DNA of 64,000 nucleotides from Pullulanibacillus sp. KACC 23026. GTDB taxonomy: Bacteria; Bacillota; Bacilli; Bacillales; Sporolactobacillaceae. Both the position numbers and the translations under genes were made by a program. Under the pieces are notes generated by a model that saw only the letters and a program-made list of their open reading frames with translations, was not told the DNA's origin and ran no database searches. Every line of letters starts with the position of its first letter. Within the stretch, counting starts at the first letter, position 1. Of this stretch, positions 25,789 through 34,433 are shown piece after piece. Location: NCBI RefSeq assembly GCF_029094525.1, contig NZ_CP119107.1:806001-870000 (forward strand), written 5' to 3'.

Positions 25789-26190
25789 TTGAACCTCATT
25801 ACACGTGTTATTTTACTAGTCATTTGGATAGGCGTGATGCTTTCTTTTATTTGGACTCATGATATTCATGGCGCACTATATTCCGTGCACTTTAATTTTG
25901 ATATCAATCCCAATCCGCGTTTCCTTGATGTATTCATCTTCCAGGACTTCAACTATACGAGTCCCATTTTTTGGATTGCAAAACTCGCACACTTTTTTGG
26001 ATTTGCTATATTTGATGGTTTGCTCTTTTGGCTGATTAAAAACAAAACCCTCACCTTATGCGGCTCCATTGCTTTTGCTATTTTCACTGAAATCCTGCAA
26101 CTTTACTTTTATCGAGATGGCCGCCTCTATGACATGATGATCGACTCCCTTGGCGCCTTTCTTATGTATTTTATAATTTCCAAGAATTGA
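25780..26190 (+). CDS. VanZ-like membrane protein
   Basis: 136 residues with four hydrophobic segments. The family pattern is visible in KLAHFFGFAIFDGLLFW and in FAIFTEILQLYF...GRLYDMMIDSLGAFL (VanZ usually has E-x-x-Q and R-x-x-x-x-D-x-x-x-N-x-x-G). AAGGA lies directly against the ATG at 25780, so TTG at 25789, with 8-base spacing, may be the real start. VanZ confers low-level teicoplanin resistance in enterococci; most chromosomal relatives have unknown roles. Confidence 0.75.
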   Translation: MTYLNLITRVILLVIWIGVMLSFIWTHDIHGALYSVHFNFDINPNPRFLDVFIFQDFNYTSPIFWIAKLAHFFGFAIFDGLLFWLIKNKTLTLCGSIAFAIFTEILQLYFYRDGRLYDMMIDSLGAFLMYFIISKN

Positions 26191-26199
26191 ACGAGAGGT

Positions 26200-26280
26200 G
26201 AAACGCGGGAACGCGGGGACGGATCTCGCGTTTCATTTGTGAAGGCACCAGTGGAACGCGGGGACGGATCCCGCGTTTCA
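26200..26280. repeat. Two to three palindromic-element copies after the VanZ-like gene
   Basis: GAAACGCGGGAACGCGGGGACGG..CGCGTTTCA then, 30 bp on, GGAACGCGGGGACGG..CGCGTTTCA, each followed by TTTGTGAAG. Confidence 0.85.
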
Positions 26281-27084
26281 TTTGTGAAGATACCTGTCTA
26301 CTATCCAGCGAAAGCTAGGTTAACTCCGCATCTAAACAAAAGAGGGTGGGGTCCTTTTTTTACCTAATGGATGTTCAAATGGTGCTGTTAAATTACGTCA
26401 TTTATCCGTTACTCAATTGAGTGAGCAACTAATTTGGTAATCTTTTAAAGGGATTTGGAAGGGGAGACAGATAGAGGTTTCCCTGATTTATTTGTTAGTA
26501 AGTAACCTTAAAAATAAGAGACAATAAAGGCGGGCACCTCTTTATAGAAGGGGATGAATGCTTCTTTCGACAATTGAAGGGTTGTTACTGTTGGATTAGT
26601 AGATCCTTACACGTGAGGTTGCGGTCCTCCTGCTTGATGTCTTCGTGCTGAAGTTGGAGAGGGTCATTGCTTTTGAGGTAGGGAGAATCGTGTTGAAAAA
26701 GAACGAACCAACCTATGGCTGATGGGCTAGGGACTATTTTAATAGTATTTAAAATAATTTAAGGACTAAAATCAATCCATACCGGTGTTTCACTCATTTG
26801 GAAGCACGCAGAAAAAGTGATCAAAGAGCAACGGGTACATCTAATGTACACCTTTTCAAATGAAGTTGGAATCAAACAAATGAAACAGGAGAACCGTCCC
26901 CGCGTTCCAGGAGAACCGTCCCCGCGTTCCAGGAATCAAATGAAACAGGAGAACCGTCCCCGCGTCCCATGAAACAATTGGCTTTTGGAATCGTCTAATT
27001 ATCGGGTGAAAAATGCTTTGCTCGAAAAGGTTTAGGTGGACGTTGGAGAAAAGGCTTTTAATTGAAGCAACACTTCTGAAGGGG
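26281..27084. other. 800-bp gap with a palindromic-element cluster and no gene recognised
   Basis: The only clear content is at 26881-26975: three inverted copies of the palindromic element (GAGAACCGTCCCCGCG). The rest has frequent stops in all frames, no strong ribosome site followed by an open frame, and no recognisable RNA gene. Confidence 0.5.
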
Positions 27085-27189
27085 TCATAAGTGAAACAGC
27101 TTGGACACTAAGAAAAAAATAAGTGCCCAAATTGGAAGGGCCAGCATAGCTCCCCAAAAACAACCTTTTAAAGTTGAGTTCAGTTCCAA
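27085..27189 (-). CDS. 34-residue single-span membrane protein
   Basis: TTG at 27189 has an excellent AGGAGGTG site at 7-base spacing. The peptide has a short polar head (MELNSTLKGC), a hydrophobic span (FWGAMLALPIWALIFFLV) and SKLFHL, then TGA. Composition and topology fit a real small membrane protein rather than chance. The function is unknown. It is divergent from the LCP gene 76 bp away. Confidence 0.55.
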   Translation of the reverse strand: MELNSTLKGCFWGAMLALPIWALIFFLVSKLFHL

Positions 27190-27264
27190 TGAAAAGCACC
27201 TCCTGATTTTTACTTATATGATTCGCTGGACTGTTCTATTTAAGGGGAGTGGGGGAAGGGGGAA

Positions 27265-28209
27265 ATGATGAAACACAGACAAAAACGAAAGGCGAAGCCG
27301 TGGCTCATTGCGATTGTTTCTATTGTGGCGGTTCTTATTCTTGGGATTGGCGGATATGCTTTCTACTTGTTTCATTCCGTGAACAAGACAGCGGCAGAGG
27401 TATATAAGCCGCTCAAGCAAGTGAAAACCGACACCCTTCATACACAGAAGGCCATTCAGCCAAAAAAAGAAAATCCAATTAACATTTTAATCTTGGGTGT
27501 GGATCAACGTCCGGGGGATTCTGGCCGATCGGATACCTTGATGGTAGCTTCCTTAAACCCACAAACGAACTCCATGATGCTGACGAGCATTCCGCGTGAT
27601 ACACAGGTCGATATCCAAGGGCATGGTGAAGCGAAGATCAATGCCGCTTATGCCTACGGGAGAGAGGACTTGGCTATTTCGACGGTTGAAAAGTATTTAA
27701 ATATCCCCATTAATTATTATGTCGAAATGAACATGCAGGGTTTATCCGAGCTCGTCGATGCAGTCGGCGGCATTCAAGTGACTAATAAACTGGATTGGTA
27801 TGATGAAGGCTATTATAAGAAGGGCTATCATTATAAAAAAGGGTTGCTGACGCTGAATGGCCCCAAAGCCTTGGGGTATGTCCGGAGGCGTCATTTAGAT
27901 CCTCAAGGTGACTTTGGCCGTAACGAGCGCCAGCGCCAAGTCATCCAAGCCGTTATCGAAAAAGAAAAAAGTGTATTTGCCATTAAGGACGTCAGTAACA
28001 TCCTAAACGCGATCGGCAACAACGTTCAAACCAACCTAACACTGAGCAACATGACCGAAATGGCCAAAGCCTACCTGTCCTGCAGCCAACACATCAAAAC
28101 CTATGAAGTCAAAGGCACCCCCCAATACATCAAAGGAATCAGCTGGGTTATCGTCACCAAAAACGAATTCCAACACGTCCACAACATGATCACCAAAATG
28201 ACAAATTGA
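27265..28209 (+). CDS. LytR-CpsA-Psr (LCP) family wall-polymer ligase
   Basis: 314 residues; an N-terminal anchor (WLIAIVSIVAVLILGIGGYAF, about 14-34) and an extracellular LCP domain with RSDTLMVASLNPQT (about 90-103), SIPRDTQVDI (about 109-118) and the Arg-rich YVRRRHLDPQGDFGRNERQRQ strip (about 207-228). LCP proteins transfer teichoic acids or other undecaprenyl-linked polymers to peptidoglycan. A GGAAGGGGGAAA site precedes tandem ATGs. The stop TGA is the TGA of a palindromic element's TGAAAC. A decayed partial copy lies at 23007-23189. Confidence 0.92.
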   Translation: MMKHRQKRKAKPWLIAIVSIVAVLILGIGGYAFYLFHSVNKTAAEVYKPLKQVKTDTLHTQKAIQPKKENPINILILGVDQRPGDSGRSDTLMVASLNPQTNSMMLTSIPRDTQVDIQGHGEAKINAAYAYGREDLAISTVEKYLNIPINYYVEMNMQGLSELVDAVGGIQVTNKLDWYDEGYYKKGYHYKKGLLTLNGPKALGYVRRRHLDPQGDFGRNERQRQVIQAVIEKEKSVFAIKDVSNILNAIGNNVQTNLTLSNMTEMAKAYLSCSQHIKTYEVKGTPQYIKGISWVIVTKNEFQHVHNMITKMTN

Positions 28210-28235
28210 AACACGGGGACGGTTCTCCTGTTCCA
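28207..28235. repeat. Palindromic element overlapping the LCP stop codon
   Basis: TGAAACACGGGGACGGTTCT with a degenerate right arm CTGTTCC. The first three bases are the LCP gene's stop. Confidence 0.8.
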
Positions 28236-28554
28236 CCCCCAACTCCCGCTCGCTTTAAACGAATGAGATTCGCGGTGAGCGGGGGAACCCTCGTGCTTAA
28301 TAAGGCTATGGAGAGGTTGCTGATCTGGCTGATTGGATGTTCAATGGTCCAGATGTTTTAGCGCCTATCAATTAGGAATTGAATTCCTACAAAAAAATCT
28401 AATTTAGCACTAAACTATTTTAATCGATAGCCGATAAGTATTATGTTGTTCCATACGATAATGGCAAATTAGGAGAAATCCTATGGCGCAAAACTAAAGG
28501 GGCTAAGGTGTCTATCGCTATGCCAGCCAGTTACCGAATACGGAGGGAAAGAGA
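28236..28554. other. Intergenic, one GC hairpin, no intact gene
   Basis: CCCGCTCGC (about 28247) can pair with GCGGTGAGCGGG (about 28275), a possible terminator stem without T tract. An open stretch before the next gene (about 28425-28556) lacks a start codon, so it is not called. Confidence 0.4.
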
Positions 28555-28710
28555 ATGTTAATCGCTATTCTAATTGTATTAACATGGTTTCTTGTCAGTT
28601 TATTTTATTTAAGCCTCATGAAAGCAACTAAACGAGCAGATGTAAGAGGAAACGAAATTGCGAGTGATTTTTTTCACCGTGCGGATTCTGAAAAAAAGAA
28701 CATCCTATAG
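28555..28710 (+). CDS. 51-residue single-span membrane protein
   Basis: ATG at 28555 follows GGAGGG with a 7-base spacing. The first 22 residues are hydrophobic (MLIAILIVLTWFLVSLFYLS), the rest polar and basic (KATKRADVRGNEIASDFF...). It would be an N-in or N-out anchored small protein. No family is recognised. It lies between the LCP gene and a palindromic element. Confidence 0.6.
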   Translation: MLIAILIVLTWFLVSLFYLSLMKATKRADVRGNEIASDFFHRADSEKKNIL

Positions 28711-28712
28711 AT

Positions 28713-28780
28713 AAAACGGAGGGACGGTTCTCGTGGTTCATTGAAACACGAGAACCGTCCCTTTGTTTCACCCGTTGTTT
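28713..28780. repeat. Two palindromic-element copies, overlapping the stop of the next minus-strand gene
   Basis: AAACGGAGGGACGGTTCTCG then the inverted GAAACACGAGAACCGTCCC, and GTTTCACCCGTTGTTTCA. The latter's TGA, read on the minus strand (TGAAACAACGGG), is the stop of the membrane protein gene at 28780. Confidence 0.8.
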
Positions 28781-29232
28781 CACCTTTTTTTATCCACGAG
28801 GTATTGGAATCCGTAAATGGCGAGGGATTTGAGCATAAAGAATGACAGGAATTGATATTTCTTCAATTTGACTAGTCTCATGATGCCCAATTTCTTTAAA
28901 ATGCCCATTAACACATAGACAAATCCTGAATCTATTAGGACATTGACTAACATGAACTTTTTGAAATTCCCATAGGTGAATTTTAGTATCCATAAGGTTC
29001 CGATAAAGAAGGAGCCAACCATGTATGGATAGTCTTTCAAATAATATAAGATAGTACCTTTAGGGAATTGCCACCATTTTCGTTTATAAGCAAGGAAACT
29101 TTCAATGGACATGATCGCCTCAATAAAAATAAGAACTGGCAAAAACCGTTTCCAATCCGCTTTTTTAATAAATGGAGCGCTAATCCACGGAATAAAAGTC
29201 GAAACGAGTATGATTAACGACTTGATATTCAA
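28780..29232 (-). CDS. Membrane protein of unknown function
   Basis: About 150 residues if translation starts at TTG 29232 (NIKSLIILVSTFIPW follows; GGGGGGAT lies upstream). A longer version from TTG at 29283, with AGGGAT upstream, adds 17 residues. Four to five hydrophobic segments are predicted, with a basic C-terminus (KLKKYQFLSFF...VDKKR). It resembles small Bacillus integral membrane proteins without known function. The stop codon is provided by a palindromic element. Confidence 0.65.
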   Translation of the reverse strand: MNIKSLIILVSTFIPWISAPFIKKADWKRFLPVLIFIEAIMSIESFLAYKRKWWQFPKGTILYYLKDYPYMVGSFFIGTLWILKFTYGNFKKFMLVNVLIDSGFVYVLMGILKKLGIMRLVKLKKYQFLSFFMLKSLAIYGFQYLVDKKR

Positions 29233-29368
29233 TAAGTATCCCCCCGAACCTTGTTTACAAATAGCATTTGCAGTAATTAACAAAATATCCCTTTTAATTC
29301 GTTCGGTTCAGTTTTAATGCTAGTTGGCTATCTTGCTATGGCTGACTTCACAAACTTTGCGGTTTTTT

Positions 29369-29422
29369 AATCAGCAAAACTGACTCGCTATCCGCGAGCC
29401 TCGTGTTTAGGCTGATTTTTTT
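29369..29422 (+). terminator. Terminator-like structure before the ger operon
   Basis: AATCAGC (29369-29375) pairs with GCTGATT (29411-29417), an inner CTCGC/GCGAG stem forms at 29384-29398, and a T run follows. It probably isolates the ger promoter from upstream transcription. Confidence 0.5.
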
Positions 29423-29498
29423 GAGGAAACAAGCCGATACAATTTTATTCATAAGTTGGTCATACTAATCTTAAAGATCAATTTTAAGGAGTCTTTTT

Positions 29499-30815
29499 AT
29501 GGGGGACTTAGTGAGTGACATTCAAAACCTATTTTCTGTTCAGGGTGATTTTTTCATCGGAAAAGAGGTAAAAGATAAGACGGCTATATATATCATGGGA
29601 TTCAGCACCCTTATTGATTTACCTAAGTCTAACCTATATGTTCGACAAATCGCTGCCGCGTCTTCTTCCGTTAAAGAACTTTTTACTAACCTTAGTGACA
29701 AGCTGGATACGGATATAAACCAATTAAAAAAAGCGATATTAGATGGCAAATTGGTGATTATATCCGAGGGCGGCAAACATAATGCCATCGTAGATCCTGT
29801 TTCTCGAAATCTAACAAGAAGTGTTACGGAACCTCAAAGCGAAAGTCCACTCCAGGGCCCAATAGATGCTTTTGTTGAGGACATCGATATTAATATAGGG
29901 CTGATTCGAAAAAGACTGACTAGTGAACGCTTGTGTCATTGTTCCTATGAAGTCGGGGATCTTGGAAGCCGAAAAGTGTCCATGCTTTATGTCAAAGGAA
30001 GTGTTCCTGAAGATTTAATAAAAAAGGTAGACCAGCAAATTAAACAAATTGATGCAGATATTGAAACGGTTGATGACTTTAATAGAGTTTTTGGCCGTCG
30101 CCGGTTCAATCTTGTCAGTCATTTTTTTCAAACAGAACTCCCTAATCAGGCCACTCATTCATTAAGAACTAACCGAATTGTCCTTTTTTTAGATAATTAT
30201 CCCTATGCACTCGTTTTTCCTCATCTATTATGGGATATGTTTAGTCCTTCCATTGATCGCGATTTCCCATCACTAGTGGCTTATGGGCTTCGAGCGTTAA
30301 GAGTGTTTGGGGTCATCGTGAATGTCCTGCTTCCAGCACTCTATGTTGCCATCATCTCCATAAATCCTGAAGTCCTAAAAATCGATCTTGCCTTATTTGT
30401 CTCGGAAAGCAGGCAGGGAATTCCGTTTCCTGCTTTACTTGAGACGATCATCATGGTGGGTTTGGTAGATTTAATCCTGGAAGCCATTGTGAGGCTTCCA
30501 AAAAGTGTCGGTCCAACTATTACAATGGTTGGAGGAATCATACTAGGACAAGCTATGGTAGAGGCAAAATTAGTTAGCACGTTATTAGTTATTGTGACAA
30601 CTGCCATTGTTATTTCAGGTTCTGTCGTTTCAGGGATACCCAATTCCTTATATATCCGACTATTGAGATATCCAATTTTAATCATAGCCGCTATTTATGG
30701 CATTTTGGGTGTTTTTGCAGGGTTTCTCTTCATCATTGTCTATTTGGCGAGTTTAACATCTAACGGTATTCCGTACACAGCGTTTCGCATGAATAGAAAA
30801 GAGGATGCAAAATGA
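29499..30815 (+). CDS. Spore germination receptor A subunit (GerA/GerKA family)
   Basis: 438 residues, somewhat shorter than the usual 470-500. AAGGAG is 7 bases before the ATG. A soluble N-terminal domain (about 1-230) is followed by about five hydrophobic helices, with family motifs DNYPYALVFPHLLWDMFSPS, RQGIPFPALLE and RLPKSVGPTITMVGG. It is one of three subunits of a nutrient germinant receptor in the spore inner membrane. It overlaps the B-subunit gene by 4 bp. A forespore (sigma-G) promoter is expected, but I could not place one with confidence. Confidence 0.92.
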   Translation: MGDLVSDIQNLFSVQGDFFIGKEVKDKTAIYIMGFSTLIDLPKSNLYVRQIAAASSSVKELFTNLSDKLDTDINQLKKAILDGKLVIISEGGKHNAIVDPVSRNLTRSVTEPQSESPLQGPIDAFVEDIDINIGLIRKRLTSERLCHCSYEVGDLGSRKVSMLYVKGSVPEDLIKKVDQQIKQIDADIETVDDFNRVFGRRRFNLVSHFFQTELPNQATHSLRTNRIVLFLDNYPYALVFPHLLWDMFSPSIDRDFPSLVAYGLRALRVFGVIVNVLLPALYVAIISINPEVLKIDLALFVSESRQGIPFPALLETIIMVGLVDLILEAIVRLPKSVGPTITMVGGIILGQAMVEAKLVSTLLVIVTTAIVISGSVVSGIPNSLYIRLLRYPILIIAAIYGILGVFAGFLFIIVYLASLTSNGIPYTAFRMNRKEDAK

Positions 30816-31894
30816 GTCGGAAATGGCAAATAGGATTTGTTTTCATCATCATGTATTTAAGTTTAAACCATTTGATGTATCCCAAACTCATATATGGGCT
30901 AACGGAGGCTGGTCACTGGGAGGTCGTTGTTTGCCAAGGGCTGCTTCAAATCACTTTAATAGGGATCTACATTAAGGGATTAAGCTATTTCCCCCAGCAA
31001 GATGTCATTGATATTTATTCGAAAATGGGGAAATTAGTGGCGTTTATTCTTCTGATACCGTTCGCTCTCTCTCTAACAGCGCTTATCGGATTGGATATAC
31101 GGATACATACTGAAGCTATTAATTTGTTTTTTTTAAAGCGTACCCCTTACTGGTCGGTATTAGTCCTTCTATTCTTTATCACAACTTATACCGCTATGAA
31201 TGGTTTAAGTACTATTTTGCGTTCTTCCACTTTTATTTTCTTTATGATCCTACCATTGCTGCTCTTTATCATTTGTTCATCTTTTATGAATTTTGATTGG
31301 CATAATGTTAGGCCGCTTTGGCACCCATCCTTGGACTTTTTATTAAATAAAAATTTCTTCCATCTCATGGGCTATTCCGCTTTCTTACCGCTAGGATTCA
31401 TGACCTATAAAACCAAATTAACCTTTGGTTTTATTTTTCTAGAATGGGTATTTGTGATGATCATCTTTCTCTCCTTCACGTATATTCCTCTTCTGATATT
31501 TGGAGAAGAGTCAGTTGTCACCTTGTCTTTCCCTATGATGGAGGCCATGAACTCAGTGGATATCAAATGGGTCATGTTTAATCAGCAAACGATATTCTTA
31601 GGCTTATCATTGATCGGATTTACGATCATTAAAAATAGCGTTTTACTTTGGATAATTGGAAGGATCATGCAAAAGGTGTTGAAATGGAAAAGAGCCAAAG
31701 CCTCTTATTGGATTACGGCTTCTTCTGTGATCGCCTTTATTCTTGCCTTAATCGTTCCGAGTCGCTCTTGGACAGAAACCTTTTTTCTCTGGTGTTCTGG
31801 TGTTCTCGTCTATTTTATGATGATCATTCCGATCTCCATTCTAATCTATGGCTATGTCTTGAATAGGGGCAGGGTGCATTATGAAGAAAGTTAA
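30812..31894 (+). CDS. Spore germination receptor B subunit (GerB/GerKB family permease)
   Basis: 360 residues, ten predicted helices, of the APC-superfamily-like spore germination permeases (GerAB, GerKB). This subunit binds the germinant amino acid or sugar. ATGA overlap with the A subunit and a 14-bp overlap with the C subunit show tight translational coupling. The ligand cannot be read from the sequence. Confidence 0.92.
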   Translation: MSRKWQIGFVFIIMYLSLNHLMYPKLIYGLTEAGHWEVVVCQGLLQITLIGIYIKGLSYFPQQDVIDIYSKMGKLVAFILLIPFALSLTALIGLDIRIHTEAINLFFLKRTPYWSVLVLLFFITTYTAMNGLSTILRSSTFIFFMILPLLLFIICSSFMNFDWHNVRPLWHPSLDFLLNKNFFHLMGYSAFLPLGFMTYKTKLTFGFIFLEWVFVMIIFLSFTYIPLLIFGEESVVTLSFPMMEAMNSVDIKWVMFNQQTIFLGLSLIGFTIIKNSVLLWIIGRIMQKVLKWKRAKASYWITASSVIAFILALIVPSRSWTETFFLWCSGVLVYFMMIIPISILIYGYVLNRGRVHYEES

Positions 31895-32930
31895 TAAAAC
31901 GGTGATTTTCTCGATGCTCTTGTTAATCGTTCTCAGCGGATGCTGGGATAATAAAGATATAGATAAGAGGGTCCTTCCCCTAGTAATAGGGATTGCTAAA
32001 GGAGACAATCATGATTATGAGGTAACCGTACAGATTCCTATAACCAAATCAAGTGGGTTAATGTCGAGAATCGTAACCAGTAAAGCTCAGACTGTTTCAA
32101 GGGCACTTGGAGAAATACAGACTAACTCTGAAAATGCGGTCGATTACTCGCAAGTGCGATTAGTTGTTATTCAAAGGAATTTGGCCAGTAACCCAAAGGA
32201 ATTAAAGCAGCTTATCAAGTTTTTGATGACCTCAAAGGAAATCCCTTTAAATGCACAACTGGCTTTTACGAATGAATCAACTGTCAAATTGCTGTCCAAT
32301 ATTAACAATAAGTTGGGTGTCGACGCCACTTCTTTATTCGATTATTTTAACAAAGGGGTTGGCTGGGCTCCAGGAATTTCAAACACGCGTATATGGGAAG
32401 CCTATCGCAGTCTATATTCCTATACGGATGACCTTACCATTCCTGTCGTTGATTCTGGAAAAGACACCGTCCTAATTTATAAAGGCGCAGCCGCTTTAAA
32501 AAAAGGTAGATTAACACAAACCGTTAATCTAGATGAAAACCAATTAATTAATTTGTTCAAAAACCATAATGCAGATGGCAAGATTGAAAATGTGGATTTT
32601 GCTAGTGTGATGGTAAAAAGAAGCACCATACGCAATCAAGCATTGATCGAAGGAAATACACCTACAGTGACCACAGACCTAAAGCTAAAAATAGACATTT
32701 TAGAAGTACACTCTGGAATCACCAATGACCAGATTAAACATAAGCTTGAAAAACTTATAGAAAAGCGATTCTACCACGTATTTAACCAATCCAAAAAGAA
32801 CGAAACAGATCTCTTCGGATTTGGTCAATATTATCGCGGCCAAATTCCGTATGCCGATCTAAAAAACTGGAGAACAACCTACTACCCCAACCTAAAAGTC
32901 AACTTTCACGCCCAAGTCAGCAGCGAATGA
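31881..32930 (+). CDS. Spore germination receptor C subunit (GerC lipoprotein)
   Basis: 349 residues. Signal peptide with lipobox LSGC (lipidated Cys21), then WDNKDIDKR, the usual GerC start. The body matches Ger(x)C domains. The lipoprotein is attached by prelipoprotein diacylglyceryl transfer and completes the receptor. The stop TGA is the TGA of a palindromic element (TGAAACACGGGG). Confidence 0.92.
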   Translation: MKKVNKTVIFSMLLLIVLSGCWDNKDIDKRVLPLVIGIAKGDNHDYEVTVQIPITKSSGLMSRIVTSKAQTVSRALGEIQTNSENAVDYSQVRLVVIQRNLASNPKELKQLIKFLMTSKEIPLNAQLAFTNESTVKLLSNINNKLGVDATSLFDYFNKGVGWAPGISNTRIWEAYRSLYSYTDDLTIPVVDSGKDTVLIYKGAAALKKGRLTQTVNLDENQLINLFKNHNADGKIENVDFASVMVKRSTIRNQALIEGNTPTVTTDLKLKIDILEVHSGITNDQIKHKLEKLIEKRFYHVFNQSKKNETDLFGFGQYYRGQIPYADLKNWRTTYYPNLKVNFHAQVSSE

Positions 32931-32996
32931 AACACGGGGACGGATCTCGCGTTTCACCCGCATGGAACACGGGGACGGATCTCATGTTTCATTCAC
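32928..32996. repeat. Two palindromic-element copies overlapping the gerC stop
   Basis: TGAAACACGGGGACGGATCT..GCGTTTCACC then GGAACACGGGGACGG..ATGTTTC. The first TGA ends gerC. Confidence 0.85.
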
Positions 32997-33072
32997 AGCA
33001 AACAGCTCCCACGGTGACCTTCACGGGGCTATCGTGGATGACTAAGGCTGTTTGTTGCTTTCCTTAAATCAA

Positions 33073-33243
33073 TTAAAAATTAAATTTTTGAATAAAATGG
33101 CAATTCTCACAGGCTCTGCCAAGTTGCTCGTTCGTAATAGGATTGAAATAGTAAACCTCGTCATGACCACACACTGGACATTCAATGGCATATAAGAATT
33201 CTCTAGGGCCCAAAATGTTTTCTAACAACATGTTGAAATTCAT
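33073..33243 (-). CDS. 56-residue zinc-ribbon protein
   Basis: ATG at 33243 has AGAGGGTGAT upstream. Two Cys pairs (ECPVCG near residues 21-26 and ACENCH near 44-49) with 20 residues between form a likely zinc ribbon. The remainder is short and hydrophilic. No function is recognised. It is transcribed towards the end of the ger operon. Confidence 0.65.
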   Translation of the reverse strand: MNFNMLLENILGPREFLYAIECPVCGHDEVYYFNPITNEQLGRACENCHFIQKFNF

Positions 33244-33541
33244 TTGTGATCACCCTCTTTGTTTGTTAAATTCGACTATTAAATAAATTCGACGGTGAAC
33301 CGTTATTTAGGTAGGGACTAAGGAATTCATTTCTGCGTAAAGAGTTGATCGTTACGAGGGGGCTGCTCTGTGCCGATCAGGCGGCCAGGGGGAGGAACCG
33401 GGCCAATTGTTCAATTGTTTTAAAAGCCGCCTGTGGCATGAAAGCTGCGTATGCTAAGCCCTGAGCGTCGACTGGCTGCCTTGCTACGCGGCCGAGTACC
33501 TAACGGAGGCGATTCTTTGCAAATGGCTGTTTTCGTAAACT
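33244..33541. other. Intergenic, GC-rich stretch, nothing recognised
   Basis: A locally GC-rich segment (about 33355-33520) with GGCGGCCAGGGGGAGG-like runs, no open frame with a ribosome site and no recognisable RNA family. It could be a structured RNA or old repeat sequence. Confidence 0.35.
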
Positions 33542-33707
33542 TTGTTGTTTTTAGGCTCCAATAAGCTCGCTTTCCGCGGGCAATCCGTGAGCCTCCGCGG
33601 CAAAATACGCCTGCAGGGTCTTACCTGTCTTGCTATTCCCGCAGGAGTCTCGCCTATTTCCACCTATTTTTTATCAAATAGCAACAATCTTTTAGAAAAG
33701 AGCCTTG
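33542..33707. repeat. Dispersed ~160-bp element, copy 2
   Basis: Nearly identical to 23881-24039, including GGCTCCAATAAGCTCGCTTT and the closing TTATCAAATAGCAACAATCT. Here the right-hand part reads CCCGCAGGAGTCTCGCC, giving the better palindrome with CCTGCAGGG. Confidence 0.85.
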
Positions 33708-33714
33708 CAAATAA

Positions 33715-33754
33715 AAAAAGTCATTCTATCCAGCAATGAATAGAATGACTTTTT
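33715..33754. terminator. Bidirectional terminator
   Basis: AAAAAGTCATTCTAT and ATAGAATGACTTTTT form a 15-bp hairpin with a 10-base loop, A- and T-runs on both sides. It can end transcription of the puc genes arriving on the minus strand. Confidence 0.8.
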
Positions 33755-33910
33755 CTGTAAAAAATCCTATTTTCTTTCTTTCGCTGCCCTGGAAATAACT
33801 CCACACTTTGGATGGCTAGGGCTGACGCTACAACTCATTTCCTAGTGGCGGCGCCGTAAAAACACGCCATGAGAGGCTCGTTCGTTCTGCCTAAGCGACA
33901 GCCTTTTCTC

Positions 33911-34270
33911 TTAACTCCCGCGGTATGTTTGATAGCCGTAGGGAGAAACCAATAAAGGAATATGGTAGTGCGCCTTTAGATCCGATATCCCAAAGCGAAT
34001 GGGGACCTGGTCCAGGAAGGGGGGAGCGGTTAAGGGGATCGCTGTCTCCCGAAAATAATCGCCTATGTTAAAAACTAATTCATAGGTTCCGATTTCCATT
34101 TCATCGCTCGCGAGTAAGGGGGCATCGATTCGTCCATCCGAATTGGTAAACGCTTTTCGAATGAAGCGTCGGCCGCCATTCGGTGTCTCTAAAAAATAGA
34201 GTTCAACCGTTACATGGGCTGCGGGTTTTCCGTGTGTTAAATCCAAAATATGTGTCGTCAGACCGGTCAT
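33911..34270 (-). CDS. pucM: 5-hydroxyisourate hydrolase (transthyretin-like)
   Basis: About 119 residues from ATG at 34270 with AAAGG upstream. Family signatures are THILDLTHGKPA at the start and the C-terminal YRGS; active-site His and Arg lie in these and in the middle (HYHIPLL). It opens the 5-hydroxyisourate ring to OHCU in urate breakdown. It is followed upstream in the operon by a flavoprotein and a permease, and OHCU decarboxylase lies at 43583, so the middle steps of the route are all present. Confidence 0.93.
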   Translation of the reverse strand: MTGLTTHILDLTHGKPAAHVTVELYFLETPNGGRRFIRKAFTNSDGRIDAPLLASDEMEIGTYELVFNIGDYFRETAIPLTAPPFLDQVPIRFGISDLKAHYHIPLLVSPYGYQTYRGS

Positions 34271-34433
34271 GTTAGACAACCTTTCTATGGTTACTAGTGC
34301 TAAAACTCAGTTTGTTAAATCTAGGAAATTCAAAAAATAGGATCCAATCCGCAATCTTAATCCCCCAAAAAACTTCTGAATCTGTAATATACACCCAGGC
34401 ACCCGGCTAACCAAATGCCAACCAAGACGCTGC

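Noticed and set aside
28425-28556. Open stretch of about 44 codons before the 51-residue protein (contains YYVVPYDNGKLGEILW)
   Set aside because: No start codon or ribosome site; it could be a gene remnant but I cannot recognise a family.
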